Assembly (NCBI RefSeq): GCF_036226405.1
Contig: NZ_CP108464.1
Coordinates: 7,254,001 to 7,318,000, forward strand
DNA: 64,000 nucleotides
Direction: 5' to 3'
Source: Streptomyces sp. NBC_01260
GTDB lineage: Bacteria; Actinomycetota; Actinomycetes; Streptomycetales; Streptomycetaceae
This document shows, in pieces, positions 54,015 to 62,699 of the stretch (position 1 is its first letter; every line of letters starts with the position of its first letter). Both the position numbers and the translations under genes were made by a program. The notes beneath the pieces were generated by a model. That model was not told the DNA's origin. It did not search any database and saw only the letters and a list, made by a program, of their open reading frames with translations.

Positions 54015-55514
54015 GTGGCACAGTGGACTTCGGCGGTCGGTGCGGCTCAGCTCGCCCGGCAGCTCCACGCCCAGCAGCCCAGGCCGACGGGCCCCGGCAA
54101 CCGCAGACCGCCGGCCTACCGCGCGCTCGCCGACGGCATCCGGCTGCTCGTCCTTGAAGGCCGGGTCCCGGTCGCCGCCCGGCTCCCCGCCGAACGTGAA
54201 CTCGCGCTCGCCCTGGCCGTCAGCCGTACGACGGTGGCCGCGGCCTACGAGGCGCTGCGGGCCGAGGGGTTCCTGGAGTCCCGGCGCGGGGCCGGCAGCT
54301 GGACCGCGGTGCCCGCGGGCAACCCGCTGCCCGCCCGCGGCCTGGAGCCGCTTCCCCCCGAGGCGCTCGGATCGATGATCGACCTGGGCTGCGCCTCGCT
54401 GCCCGCCCCCGAACCGTGGCTGACCCGGGCCGTCCAGGGCGCCCTGGAGGAGCTGGCCCCGTACGCGCACACGCATGGCGACTACCCGGCGGGGCTCCCC
54501 GCGCTGCGGCAGATGATCGCCGACCGGTACACCGCCGACGGCATCCCGACGATGCCCGAACAGATCATGGTCACCACCGGTGCGATGGGTGCGATCGACG
54601 CCATCTGCCACCTCTTCGCGGGCCGCGGCGAACGGATCGCGGTGGAGTCCCCGAGCTACGCCAACATCCTCCAGCTGATGCGGGAGGCGGGCGCCCGCCT
54701 CGTGCCGGTGGCCATGGAGGAGGGGCTGGGCGGCTGGGACATGAACCGGTGGCGCCAGGTGCTGCGGGACGCGGCCCCGCGGCTCGCGTACGTCGTCGCG
54801 GACTTCCACAACCCCACCGGGGCGCTGGCCGACGAGGACCGGCGCCGCGCGCTGGTGGACGCCGCCCGCTCGGCCGGTACGGTCCTGGTCGTCGACGAGA
54901 CGATGCACGAACTGCACCTGGACGACGACGTGCGGATGCCGCGCCGGGTCTGCGCCTTCGACCCGGCGGGCAGCACCGTGCTCACCGTCGGTTCGGCCAG
55001 CAAGGCCTTCTGGGCCGGTATGCGGATCGGCTGGGTGCGCGCCGCACCGGATGTGATCCGCAGTCTGGTGGCGGCCCGTGCCTACGCCGACATGGGCACT
55101 CCGGTCCTGGAGCAGCTGGCCGTCAACTGGCTGATGCGCACCGGCGGCTGGGAAGAGGCCGTGCAGATCCGCCGGGAGCAGGCGCGGGACAACCGGGACG
55201 CGCTGGTCACGGCCGTGCGGCGGGAGCTGCCGGACTGGGAGTTCGCCGTACCGCGCGGCGGCCTGACGCTCTGGGTGCGTACCGGCGGCCTCTCCGGATC
55301 GCGGCTCGCGGTGGCCGGGGAGCGGGTCGGGGTGCGAGTGCCGTCCGGGCCCCGGTTCGGTGTCGACGGCGCCTTCGAGGGATACGTGCGGCTGCCGTTC
55401 ACGGTCGGCGGGCCGGTGGCGGACGAGGCGGCCCTGCGGCTCGCGGCCGCCGCCCAGCTGGTCAGCTCGGGGGCGGGCGCGGGCGCGGAGGCGCCTCGGA
55501 CGTTCGTCGCCTGA
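54015..55514 (+). CDS. MocR-type regulator (GntR HTH fused to aminotransferase fold), YczR-like
   Basis: The 499-residue protein has an N-terminal GntR winged helix (residues ~35-100, ALADGIRLLVLEGRVPVAAR and LAVSRTTVAAAYEALRAEGF) and a C-terminal fold-type I aminotransferase domain. The PLP lysine is in GSASKAFWAGMRIGW. Such proteins sense PLP or amino-acid ligands. The divergent yczE gene is its likely target. The GTG start follows GAAGGTGGA at a 10-base distance. Confidence 0.92.
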   Translation: MAQWTSAVGAAQLARQLHAQQPRPTGPGNRRPPAYRALADGIRLLVLEGRVPVAARLPAERELALALAVSRTTVAAAYEALRAEGFLESRRGAGSWTAVPAGNPLPARGLEPLPPEALGSMIDLGCASLPAPEPWLTRAVQGALEELAPYAHTHGDYPAGLPALRQMIADRYTADGIPTMPEQIMVTTGAMGAIDAICHLFAGRGERIAVESPSYANILQLMREAGARLVPVAMEEGLGGWDMNRWRQVLRDAAPRLAYVVADFHNPTGALADEDRRRALVDAARSAGTVLVVDETMHELHLDDDVRMPRRVCAFDPAGSTVLTVGSASKAFWAGMRIGWVRAAPDVIRSLVAARAYADMGTPVLEQLAVNWLMRTGGWEEAVQIRREQARDNRDALVTAVRRELPDWEFAVPRGGLTLWVRTGGLSGSRLAVAGERVGVRVPSGPRFGVDGAFEGYVRLPFTVGGPVADEAALRLAAAAQLVSSGAGAGAEAPRTFVA

Positions 55515-55527
55515 GCGGTCGCCGTGG

Positions 55528-55583
55528 CGGAAGTGCGGGAGGGCCAGCGGATCACCTCGTCTGCGGGCCCTCCCGCACTTCCG
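55528..55583. terminator. Bidirectional hairpin between MocR gene and P-loop gene
   Basis: GGAAGTGCGGGAGGGCC (55529-55545) and its complement (55566-55582) give a 17-bp stem, extended by one flanking C-G pair, with a ~20-base loop. The flanking genes converge on it. Confidence 0.9.
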
Positions 55584-55589
55584 TGGCCG

Positions 55590-57182
55590 TCAGTCGCTGA
55601 CGGCCACGGACTCCATGGCGACGGAGACGGCCGCGGTCTTGGCCGGCACCGGGTCGGGCGCGGTCGCCTCGATCGCCCTGCGCCGTTCGGGCAGCAGGCC
55701 GAGCACCGTCTGCCGCTGTGCCTCACTGGTCGCGTCGTCGTACGGGTCGGGCGTGGCCGGCACCTGGATACGCAGCACCGGACCGGTGCCGAGCCGTGCG
55801 TACCCGCGGCCGGGCGGGACGTCCGGGGTCGGGGTGGTGTGCGGCTCAAGCCCCAGGACGGACTCGATCTGGACGGGGGAACAGGGGCCGAGTACCACCC
55901 GGGCCCTGGTGTGGGTCCGCACGGTGCCGTTCAGGCCGTCCAGGCAGTCGAACTGCTCGGTCATCACCACGGTGACGTTGGCGGCCCTGCCGTGCCGCAG
56001 CGGGACCTGAAGCAGCTCCTGCGGGTCGGGTCCGCCGTCGGCGGCTGCCAGATGGCCGAGCACGCTGGGCCGGTCCAGCAGGATCCAGAGCGGGCGCCTG
56101 GTGTCCTCGGGAACGGCGTGGCCGGACTGCCGGGCCCGGTTGGCCTCGATCAGCCGGCGCTCCGTCTCGTGTGCCGCCCATTCCAGGGTGGCCAGCGCCC
56201 CGGCCGCCCCGCACTCCACGGCCAGCACGCCCTCGCGGCCGTTGAAGCAGGAGTACTCGCCGATGCCGCTGCCCTCGATGATCAGGATGTCGCCCTGCTG
56301 GAGTGCCTGGAGCGCGATGGAGCGCATCAGTGTGGTGGTGCCGCTGCCGGGCTGGCCGGCGATCAGCAGATGCGGCTCCGTGGTGCGTGCGCCGGTCCGC
56401 CAGACGACCCCTGGCGCGTCCCGGGTCTCGTCCCCGTCGCGCACCGGGACGGTGCGCTGCACCGCGTCGTCGTCCGTGAAGCCGAGGACGGTCTCGCCGG
56501 GGGCGGTGACGAAGCGCTGGGCGGTGATCGAGGTGGGCAGGGCGTCGAGCACGCTCATGACGAGCCGGTTGCCCTCCTCGTCCCAGCTGAACCGGTACTC
56601 CCGGCCGCGGCCCGACTTGGCGTGCAGCAGCTGTTCGATCCGGGCACGGGAGGCGGCCTCGCTGTCGGTGAAGTACGCGGGGTACGCCACCCTGAGCCGG
56701 GATACCCGGCCGTTGCCGTCGAACTCGTAGTCACTGAAGACCTGGTCCCAGTCGCCGCCGTGGGCGAACAGCGGGCTGGGGTCGTCGGCCGTGGAGAAGT
56801 ACGGCACGAGTGCCTCGTACAGGGCCTGCAGGCGCCCGGTCTCCGCCTCGTTTGGGCCGGTCCTGACGGGAGTGCGCTCCCGCCCCTTCCATGCGGCGGC
56901 GCCCATCACCGTGACCAGGGCCATCAAGGACCCGTAGGGGATGAGCGCGACCACGAGTACGCAGGCCGCGACGAGGAACAGCGTGGGACCACGCCGGTCC
57001 TTGGGCGTCGCGGCCCACTTCTGCCGTCCTGCACCTGCCAGCAGCCGCAGACCACGGGTGATCGTGATCAGCGGATGGAGCACGTCGGTGGCGCTGTCGG
57101 TGGCCGTGCGCGCGAACTCGCGACTGCGAGTGATCGAAGCGCTGCCGCTGCTCAGAATGCGGGGGAGTGGTCGCCGGGCCAC
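55590..57182 (-). CDS. Membrane P-loop-like protein with degenerate Walker A
   Basis: The 530-residue protein has two hydrophobic segments near residues 66-98 (TLFLVAACVLVVALIPYG and SLMALVTVMGAAAW) and a C-terminal ATPase-like domain of the FtsK/TraB-like fold. The expected Walker A is LIAGQPGSGTTTLMRS, with Thr where the invariant Lys should be. Later RRPLWILLDRPSVLG suggests a Walker B with a weak acidic residue. It is conserved near rbpA in streptomycetes as far as I recall. The 64-residue membrane gene upstream is probably a partner. Enzyme activity is doubtful. Confidence 0.75.
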   Translation of the reverse strand: MARRPLPRILSSGSASITRSREFARTATDSATDVLHPLITITRGLRLLAGAGRQKWAATPKDRRGPTLFLVAACVLVVALIPYGSLMALVTVMGAAAWKGRERTPVRTGPNEAETGRLQALYEALVPYFSTADDPSPLFAHGGDWDQVFSDYEFDGNGRVSRLRVAYPAYFTDSEAASRARIEQLLHAKSGRGREYRFSWDEEGNRLVMSVLDALPTSITAQRFVTAPGETVLGFTDDDAVQRTVPVRDGDETRDAPGVVWRTGARTTEPHLLIAGQPGSGTTTLMRSIALQALQQGDILIIEGSGIGEYSCFNGREGVLAVECGAAGALATLEWAAHETERRLIEANRARQSGHAVPEDTRRPLWILLDRPSVLGHLAAADGGPDPQELLQVPLRHGRAANVTVVMTEQFDCLDGLNGTVRTHTRARVVLGPCSPVQIESVLGLEPHTTPTPDVPPGRGYARLGTGPVLRIQVPATPDPYDDATSEAQRQTVLGLLPERRRAIEATAPDPVPAKTAAVSVAMESVAVSD

Positions 57183-57221
57183 GTCTGTCTCCTGGAGGGG
57201 GGTGGGAGCGGGAGCGGAGGG

Positions 57222-57416
57222 TCAGAACTTGATCCCGCCCAAGAGGCCGGCGAGGCTCGCACCGCCCGCCGTGATGCTCGGTGCGATGGCGGTGCCGGCC
57301 AGGTAGAAGCCGAACAGGGCGGTGATGAGGGCGTGCGATGCCTTGAGGCCGTCCTTCCTGAAGAACAGGAAGACGATGATGCCGAGGATGACGACGCCTG
57401 ACATGGAAAGGATCAT
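57222..57416 (-). CDS. Small membrane protein upstream of the P-loop gene
   Basis: The 64-residue product has one clear transmembrane helix (MSGVVILGIIVFLFFRKDG) and a second, less hydrophobic one (HALITALFGFYLAGTAIAPSI), then a Gly-rich tail. CAGGAGAACCACTC is its ribosome site. It precedes the P-loop gene by 39 bases and is likely its cotranscribed partner. No known family is recognised. Confidence 0.7.
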   Translation of the reverse strand: MILSMSGVVILGIIVFLFFRKDGLKASHALITALFGFYLAGTAIAPSITAGGASLAGLLGGIKF

Positions 57417-57729
57417 GAGTGGTTCTCCTGGTTGGGGGGACGGTCACCATGAGTCCTTCCAGGCTCACCGGAAGTATCTATAGGATAAAAGGTGCAAGTG
57501 GGTGAAAAGTGAGGTTTTTCACTGGACTGGCGGACAGTGGAGCGCAGGTCGGAGGGGTTTTCGGTGCCGCGCCTCGCTCCGTCGTCACTCGACGTGATCT
57601 TTTGCCATGGGTGGGCCGGGTCATGTGCGCGTCCGGGCAGTACCCTGTCGATTCACTCGTACGGCCTCAAGGCGCACGCCCCCACAGGCCGGCAGCGGAG
57701 AAATCGGTTAATGGAAGGGCGGTCCCCCG
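57417..57729. other. Divergent promoter region with an AT-rich palindrome
   Basis: The region separates the small membrane gene and the ankyrin gene. Bases ~57470-57525 are unusually AT-rich (TATCTATAGGATAAAAGG). GTGAAAA (57502-57508) and TTTTCAC (57516-57522) form a 7-bp inverted repeat with a 7-base spacer, a candidate operator for either gene. No coding sequence is seen. Confidence 0.5.
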
Positions 57730-58122
57730 ATGAGCGAAACCCCTGATCCCGAGGTGGTGGAGCTGGCGACCAAGGTCTTCGACCTGGCGCGCCACGGCGA
57801 CACCGACGCGCTCGCGGCCTACGTCGATGCCGGAGTCCCCGTGAACCTCACCAACGACCGGGGCGACTCGCTGCTGATGCTCGCCGCCTATCACGGGCAC
57901 GCCCCCGCGGTCACGGCACTGGTCGGCCGCGGCGCCGACCCGGACCGGGCCAACGACCGGGGGCAGACGCCGCTCGCCGGAGCCGTCTTCAAGGGTGAGG
58001 ACGGGGTGATCGCGGCCCTGCTCGCGGCAGGGGCCGATCCGGCGGCCGGAACGCCCTCCGCCCTGGACACCGCGCGCATGTTCGGCAAGGCCGACCTGCT
58101 GGAACTCTTCGGTTCCCGCTGA
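57730..58122 (+). CDS. Ankyrin-repeat protein
   Basis: The 130-residue protein has three to four ankyrin repeats (GDTDALAAYVDAGVPVNLTN, GDSLLMLAAYHGHAPAVTAL, GQTPLAGAVFKGEDGVIAAL). Such repeats bind a partner protein. It has no other domain. AAGGGCGGTC precedes the start. Its neighbours are a membrane protein pair on one side and a HEAT-repeat gene on the other. Confidence 0.9.
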   Translation: MSETPDPEVVELATKVFDLARHGDTDALAAYVDAGVPVNLTNDRGDSLLMLAAYHGHAPAVTALVGRGADPDRANDRGQTPLAGAVFKGEDGVIAALLAAGADPAAGTPSALDTARMFGKADLLELFGSR

Positions 58123-58217
58123 CCGGGTCCGCCGTAAATGTGGTCGCGGTGGCGAAATGGGTGGGTCATCATGACGTCGCGGGCCCGATTCGGGCCACCG
58201 ATGAGAGGCAGAGGAAG

Positions 58218-58274
58218 ATGGTCTACACCAGGCAGAAGACGGCGGTCGGCCGATCATGTTGCTGCGCGGTCTAG
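58218..58274 (+). CDS. 18-aa leader-type ORF ending SCCCAV
   Basis: MVYTRQKTAVGRSCCCAV is preceded by GAGGAAG at a good distance and stops 67 bases before the HEAT-repeat gene. Three consecutive Cys codons near the stop resemble the cysteine-attenuation leader peptides of mycobacteria, where ribosome stalling senses cysteine. A GTGCC/GGCAC hairpin follows at ~58274-58288. Whether it is translated is unproven. Confidence 0.5.
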   Translation: MVYTRQKTAVGRSCCCAV

Positions 58275-58341
58275 TGCCCACCCGGCACGTGGAACTGCAC
58301 AGTCCCCGGTTGCGTCGACAGCTTGATGTGAGGCTTTTCCC

Positions 58342-59760
58342 ATGTTTGATCCGTTCATAGCGCCGAGCGGCACCCTGCTCGGTCTGCTGCAGAGGGGCCG
58401 CGGCGACGGCACGCTCCACGCGCTCGCCGCACCGCGCCCCGAGGCCCTGGCGGCTCTCAACCACTGCGTCCTGAGCGATCCGCGTCACGACTGGCAGGTG
58501 GAGAACCGCTCCCTCTACTACGCGCGCCTCTATCTCGACCTCGACGGCGGCATCGACGAGATCGAGCGGCACCTCGCTGACCCCGACGACCACCTCGACA
58601 CGGACGAGTCACGGACCGGCCTGGCCCTCGCCGTACTCGGCCACCTCGCCTCGTACGGACGCGACGACGCCCTCGCCCTGCTGCGGCGCTACGCCGCGAC
58701 CGGTTCCAACTGGGCCTGGGCCCTGGACGAGCTGGCCCTGCGTGACGACGACGCCGGCCTCCGTTCCCTCGCCGTCCCCGTGCTCGCCCGCTTCGGCACG
58801 GACGCCGAGGGGGCCGCCGAGCTGGCCACCGCCGTACGCGACGCCTTCGAACCCAGGCCCTGGCGGCTCTGGGCCGACGATCCGCGCGAAGCGGTCGGTG
58901 CCCGGGTGAGGGCCGCCTCCGAACAGGGCTCCTTCGACCGCTGGCAGCGGCAGATGCGGCCCGGAGGACCGCGCCCCGGCTGGAGCGTCCAGGCCGTCTT
59001 CGACTGGGCCCAGCAGGGGCTCGACCGCGGCAGCGACCTCCATGTGCCGGCCGCCCGCTGTCTCTCCGCCGTCGCGGGACCGGAGGACCGGCCCGTGATC
59101 GTCGAGGCCGCCCGCAGCGGTCCGGACGGCGCCCGGTGCGCCGCCCTGCACTACCTGACCGAGGCCCAGGACCCGGTCGTACTCGACCTGATAGAGGCCG
59201 CGGCGGTCAGCTCCTCGCGCACGGTCGCCGACGCGGCCGTCGCCGCCTTCGAGCGGATGTGCGGTGAAGCCGCCGTCGACCGTGCCCGGCGCTGGGCACG
59301 GCGGCCCGACGCGCTCGGCGCCTCGGCGGCCGGTGTACTGGCCGGCCGCGGAGGCACGCAGGACGCCTCGCTGGTCCTCGGCGCCCTGCGCGAAGCCGTA
59401 CGCGGCGACGGGCCCGACGCCCTGCGCCTGTGGACACTGGTCGACGGCACCGGACGCCTCGGCATCGCCTGCGCCGCTCCCGTCCTGCGCCACGTCTACC
59501 GGGAGACGTCCTCCTCCCACCTGCGGGGCAGGGCCGCCCGCGCGCTGGCCGCCACCGACCCCTCCTTCGCCACCGGCTTCGCCGTCGAGTGCCTGTGGGA
59601 CTGCGAGGAGACGACCCGGGAAGTCGCCGCACGCCACGCGGAGACCGGCGACATCAGGGTGGCCGAGCGGCTGCGCCGGCTGGCCGCCGACCCGGCCGAG
59701 GAGGCCGAGGTGCAGACAGCGGTGCGCAGCAGGATCGGTCCGGACGCACCCGCCGTCTGA
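58342..59760 (+). CDS. HEAT-repeat protein
   Basis: The 472-residue protein is built of alpha-helical repeats (TGLALAVLGHLASYGRDDALAL, SRTVADAAVAAFERMCGEAA, GRAARALAATDPSFATGFAV), typical of HEAT/PBS-lyase-like scaffolds. There is no catalytic domain. The ATG lies after a 70-base leader that holds a short Cys-rich ORF. It points toward the SMC-like genes 240 bases downstream. No function can be assigned. Confidence 0.75.
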   Translation: MFDPFIAPSGTLLGLLQRGRGDGTLHALAAPRPEALAALNHCVLSDPRHDWQVENRSLYYARLYLDLDGGIDEIERHLADPDDHLDTDESRTGLALAVLGHLASYGRDDALALLRRYAATGSNWAWALDELALRDDDAGLRSLAVPVLARFGTDAEGAAELATAVRDAFEPRPWRLWADDPREAVGARVRAASEQGSFDRWQRQMRPGGPRPGWSVQAVFDWAQQGLDRGSDLHVPAARCLSAVAGPEDRPVIVEAARSGPDGARCAALHYLTEAQDPVVLDLIEAAAVSSSRTVADAAVAAFERMCGEAAVDRARRWARRPDALGASAAGVLAGRGGTQDASLVLGALREAVRGDGPDALRLWTLVDGTGRLGIACAAPVLRHVYRETSSSHLRGRAARALAATDPSFATGFAVECLWDCEETTREVAARHAETGDIRVAERLRRLAADPAEEAEVQTAVRSRIGPDAPAV

Positions 59761-59999
59761 CCGGGCCGCGAGCAGTACGGGCGTTGCGCGTCGGGGGCGC
59801 GCGGCGCGACGCCGCCGGGCCGCGTCGATACGTCATCCACGCGCTGTGCGGCCGGGAGCGCGGCCCCCGTGCCGGGGGCCGGGGAGCGGAGCCGTCCCGG
59901 TGCGCGGAGCCGTCCGGCAGGGCGTGACCGACTCCGGGGCAACCAGCCGCTTCTGCGCCGTTTCGACCGTTGTCGGTGCGAGGACCTAATCTGTGCAGC

Positions 60000-61526
60000 G
60001 TGACTTCGCCTGCCTATACGGAAAACGCTGCGCCCCAGCTCAGCGCGGGGCCGCGGCCCGCACCGGGCCCGGCCGCCGACGAGGGGCTCTCGCGGCGGCT
60101 GCGCGCCCTCGCCTGCACGGCGCCGCTGCACGACCTCGACGTGCGCAAGGCGAACCTCGCCGGTGAGTACACCGTCTACGCGATGGCGGAGGTCGCCCTC
60201 GCCGCGATCGACCTCGTCACGCTCAACATGGACTTCGACACCGGCGCGGACCACGACCAGATAGTGGCCAGACTCCTCCCGCGCGTCGCCGCGCAGGCCC
60301 CGCGCCGCCCGGTCGCCGAGCACGAACGGGTCGCGCGCTGGGTGCTGGAGAACCTGATCAACGTCGGCAGTGTGGACCGCGGCTTCCGGGCCGTCTACGG
60401 CACCTTCGGCCCGGACGGCACGTACGTCCGCCGGGACTACGACTTCAAGCTGGTCGAAGAGGTCCCGGGATACGGCGGCAGCGTCTATCTGCGGGCCACC
60501 GACGAAGCGGTCAACGTCCTGGTCGGCGCCCTCGACACGGACGTCACCAGCGCCCAGATCGCCGCCGAGGTGAAGCTGGAGGTCCTGATCAGCCGCGGTC
60601 GCCTCGCCGACGCGCAGCTCGCCGCCGAGCAGGCCCGCTACCGGACCGTGCAGTACGCGCAGACCCTCCGCAAGACACTCGACGCGACCCGGCGCAACGT
60701 CCGGGCGGTGGACTGGCTCAACGCCGTGCCCGACATGATCGCCGAGGCACTGGACCACATCGCCGACCGCTACCGCCACGAGAACGCCATCCTCACCAAC
60801 ATCCGCAAGGCCCGTGACGAGGCCGAGGAGCCCGAGCACAAGCGGCGCGCCGCCGAACTCGTCGACATCGTCAAGGACTGCATCCGCCGCCACACCCAGC
60901 TGCAGTCCCGTCTGCTGGAGGCCGGGCCGCTGTTCCGCGCCGAGCAGGACCGGCAGGCGTTCGCAGCACCGGCCCTGCGGACCGGTCTCGACCTGTACGG
61001 GCAGCTGCTGGCACCGCTGCTCCCGCTCCCCGTCGAGCAGGCGATCCGCGCCACCGACGCGTTCTTCGCCCACGGCACGGGACTGCGCACCCCCACCTCG
61101 GTCCGGGTGGGCGACCTGGTCGACATGCTGCTGACCCCGCCGGTGGAGCGCGAACACCTGGGCGCCGAGATGCCCGAGCCCGATCTGATCGCCACCCCGG
61201 CCGACAGCCGTTTCAGCGAGGAACAGCTGGCGAGCGCCATGGAGCTGCTGGAGCTGGAGCCCGACGCGCCGCGCCGCCTCTCCGGGCTGCTGGCCGAGGC
61301 CAGACGTCGCGATCCGGACCTGCCCTACCTGGTCGCCCTCCTCGCGGTGCACGCGGCGAGCCCGCCGGTCGGCACCGCCTACCGGCAGGGTGAGCGCCGC
61401 CTGCTCTTCTCCGTCGACGACGGGACCCAGCTGGAGGACCCCGAATTCGGCGGTGCGGACCTGATCGTGGGTACGGCCCTGCTGGACGCGGCAGGCATGG
61501 CCGCGGACCGCTCGGAGGCGGCGTGA
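60000..61526 (+). CDS. MksF/JetA-like subunit of an SMC-like complex
   Basis: The 508-residue protein is mostly helical, with no membrane segment. It includes long charged stretches (RDEAEEPEHKRRAAELVDIVK; LSRRLRALACTAPLHDLDVR). Order and size in front of a MukE-like gene and an SMC-like ATPase fit the kleisin-like subunit MksF/JetA, which bridges the ATPase heads. The GTG start is uncertain; TAATCT seven bases upstream fits a leaderless promoter. It is not similar to text I know for DUF3375, so it may be a divergent type. Confidence 0.6.
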   Translation: MTSPAYTENAAPQLSAGPRPAPGPAADEGLSRRLRALACTAPLHDLDVRKANLAGEYTVYAMAEVALAAIDLVTLNMDFDTGADHDQIVARLLPRVAAQAPRRPVAEHERVARWVLENLINVGSVDRGFRAVYGTFGPDGTYVRRDYDFKLVEEVPGYGGSVYLRATDEAVNVLVGALDTDVTSAQIAAEVKLEVLISRGRLADAQLAAEQARYRTVQYAQTLRKTLDATRRNVRAVDWLNAVPDMIAEALDHIADRYRHENAILTNIRKARDEAEEPEHKRRAAELVDIVKDCIRRHTQLQSRLLEAGPLFRAEQDRQAFAAPALRTGLDLYGQLLAPLLPLPVEQAIRATDAFFAHGTGLRTPTSVRVGDLVDMLLTPPVEREHLGAEMPEPDLIATPADSRFSEEQLASAMELLELEPDAPRRLSGLLAEARRRDPDLPYLVALLAVHAASPPVGTAYRQGERRLLFSVDDGTQLEDPEFGGADLIVGTALLDAAGMAADRSEAA

Positions 61527-61686
61527 GAGGCCCGCGGTCCTTCCGGACCGCTCTCCTGCGGACCGCTCCCTCCCGGGCCGCGGCCACAAGCACCGGCACC
61601 GTCCCGCGCCCAGCGGGCGGGACGGCCGCGAGCACCCGACCCGCCCACCCCGTACCGAAGACCGCCCGCAGCAAGGAGCGCCCGTC

Positions 61687-62607
61687 TTGAGCGACCACCG
61701 CGCAGAGCACGCCGACGCGTGGAGCGAGCAGAGCGCCGGGTACCCGGCCGACCGGACCGCGTCCGCGCAGCCGTCCGCGCCCGCCGCCGTCACCCCGGCC
61801 GACGCCGCCGACGCGGCCCGGCTCGTCGCCTTCGGGCTCCAGCCCAAGCTGCTGCCCGCCCGCGACGCCGAGTACGCCGAACTGCTGCGCCGCTACCGGG
61901 AGGAGCCGGCCTTCGGCCGGCTCGCCGACGCCGTGGCCACCGGACTCGGCCTCATCGTGCTCGAGGTGTCCACCCGGGCCGGCATGGCCGTCACGGCGGG
62001 CGAGGACTCGGTCTTCGCCGTCCGCATGGGCGACTACGCCCGCCGGGCCTCGCCGGACTCCGCCGACCGCTTCCTGCACGGCCTCGCCCACCTGGCCGTC
62101 GCCGCGATGGCCTTCCCGCGCCCCGAGGACCTCGCCGACGACGCGTACATCGGCCGGATCACCGTCAACGGCGTCGACGCCTTCGTACGCCAGGCGTGCC
62201 ACCGCCTGGAGGAGCGCGCCGAGGCGCACGGCGACAACACCGACCCGGCCAGTGACGCCCCCGGCCTGGAGGCCGGCTGGCGGGTCTACGCCCGGCGCAG
62301 CTCCACCGGAGCGACGAAGGACGCCCGTCGGCTGGCCGGATCCACCACCGGCATCGTCGGCAAGGCCGTCGCCTTCCTCACCGACTCCGGCTTCCTCCAG
62401 CGCACCGGGGACGACGCCGGAGGAGCCTTCCGCACCACCGCCCGCTACCAGCTCCAGGTCCGCGACATGGCGGGCAGTGCCGCCATGGCCGAACTGCTGG
62501 AACTGGGAGTGGTTCCGGTCACCGACGGATCGGCGACGCTGCTGCCGCCACCCGACCCCGACGACCTGGAGCTGGCGGCCGACGCCGGCCTGCCCTTCCA
62601 CGGCTGA
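61687..62607 (+). CDS. MksE/JetB-like subunit
   Basis: The 306-residue protein has a flexible N-terminus (~1-50) and a helical, winged-helix-like body (RYREEPAFGRLADAVATGLG; SSTGATKDARRLAGSTTGIV; AVAFLTDSGFLQRTGDDAGG). The last segment is typical of the MukE/JetB wHTH that regulates loading. The start is TTG, after AAGGAGCGC. The gene lies 160 bases after the JetA-like gene and 92 bases before the ATPase. Confidence 0.65.
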   Translation: MSDHRAEHADAWSEQSAGYPADRTASAQPSAPAAVTPADAADAARLVAFGLQPKLLPARDAEYAELLRRYREEPAFGRLADAVATGLGLIVLEVSTRAGMAVTAGEDSVFAVRMGDYARRASPDSADRFLHGLAHLAVAAMAFPRPEDLADDAYIGRITVNGVDAFVRQACHRLEERAEAHGDNTDPASDAPGLEAGWRVYARRSSTGATKDARRLAGSTTGIVGKAVAFLTDSGFLQRTGDDAGGAFRTTARYQLQVRDMAGSAAMAELLELGVVPVTDGSATLLPPPDPDDLELAADAGLPFHG

Positions 62608-62699
62608 CCGGCCGTGGCCGGCCACCGCACGGCCGGCCACCGCCACCGACGCCTTCCTCCCGCTCCCTCCCGCTGCCTGAACGACGAGAGTCCGCCGCC

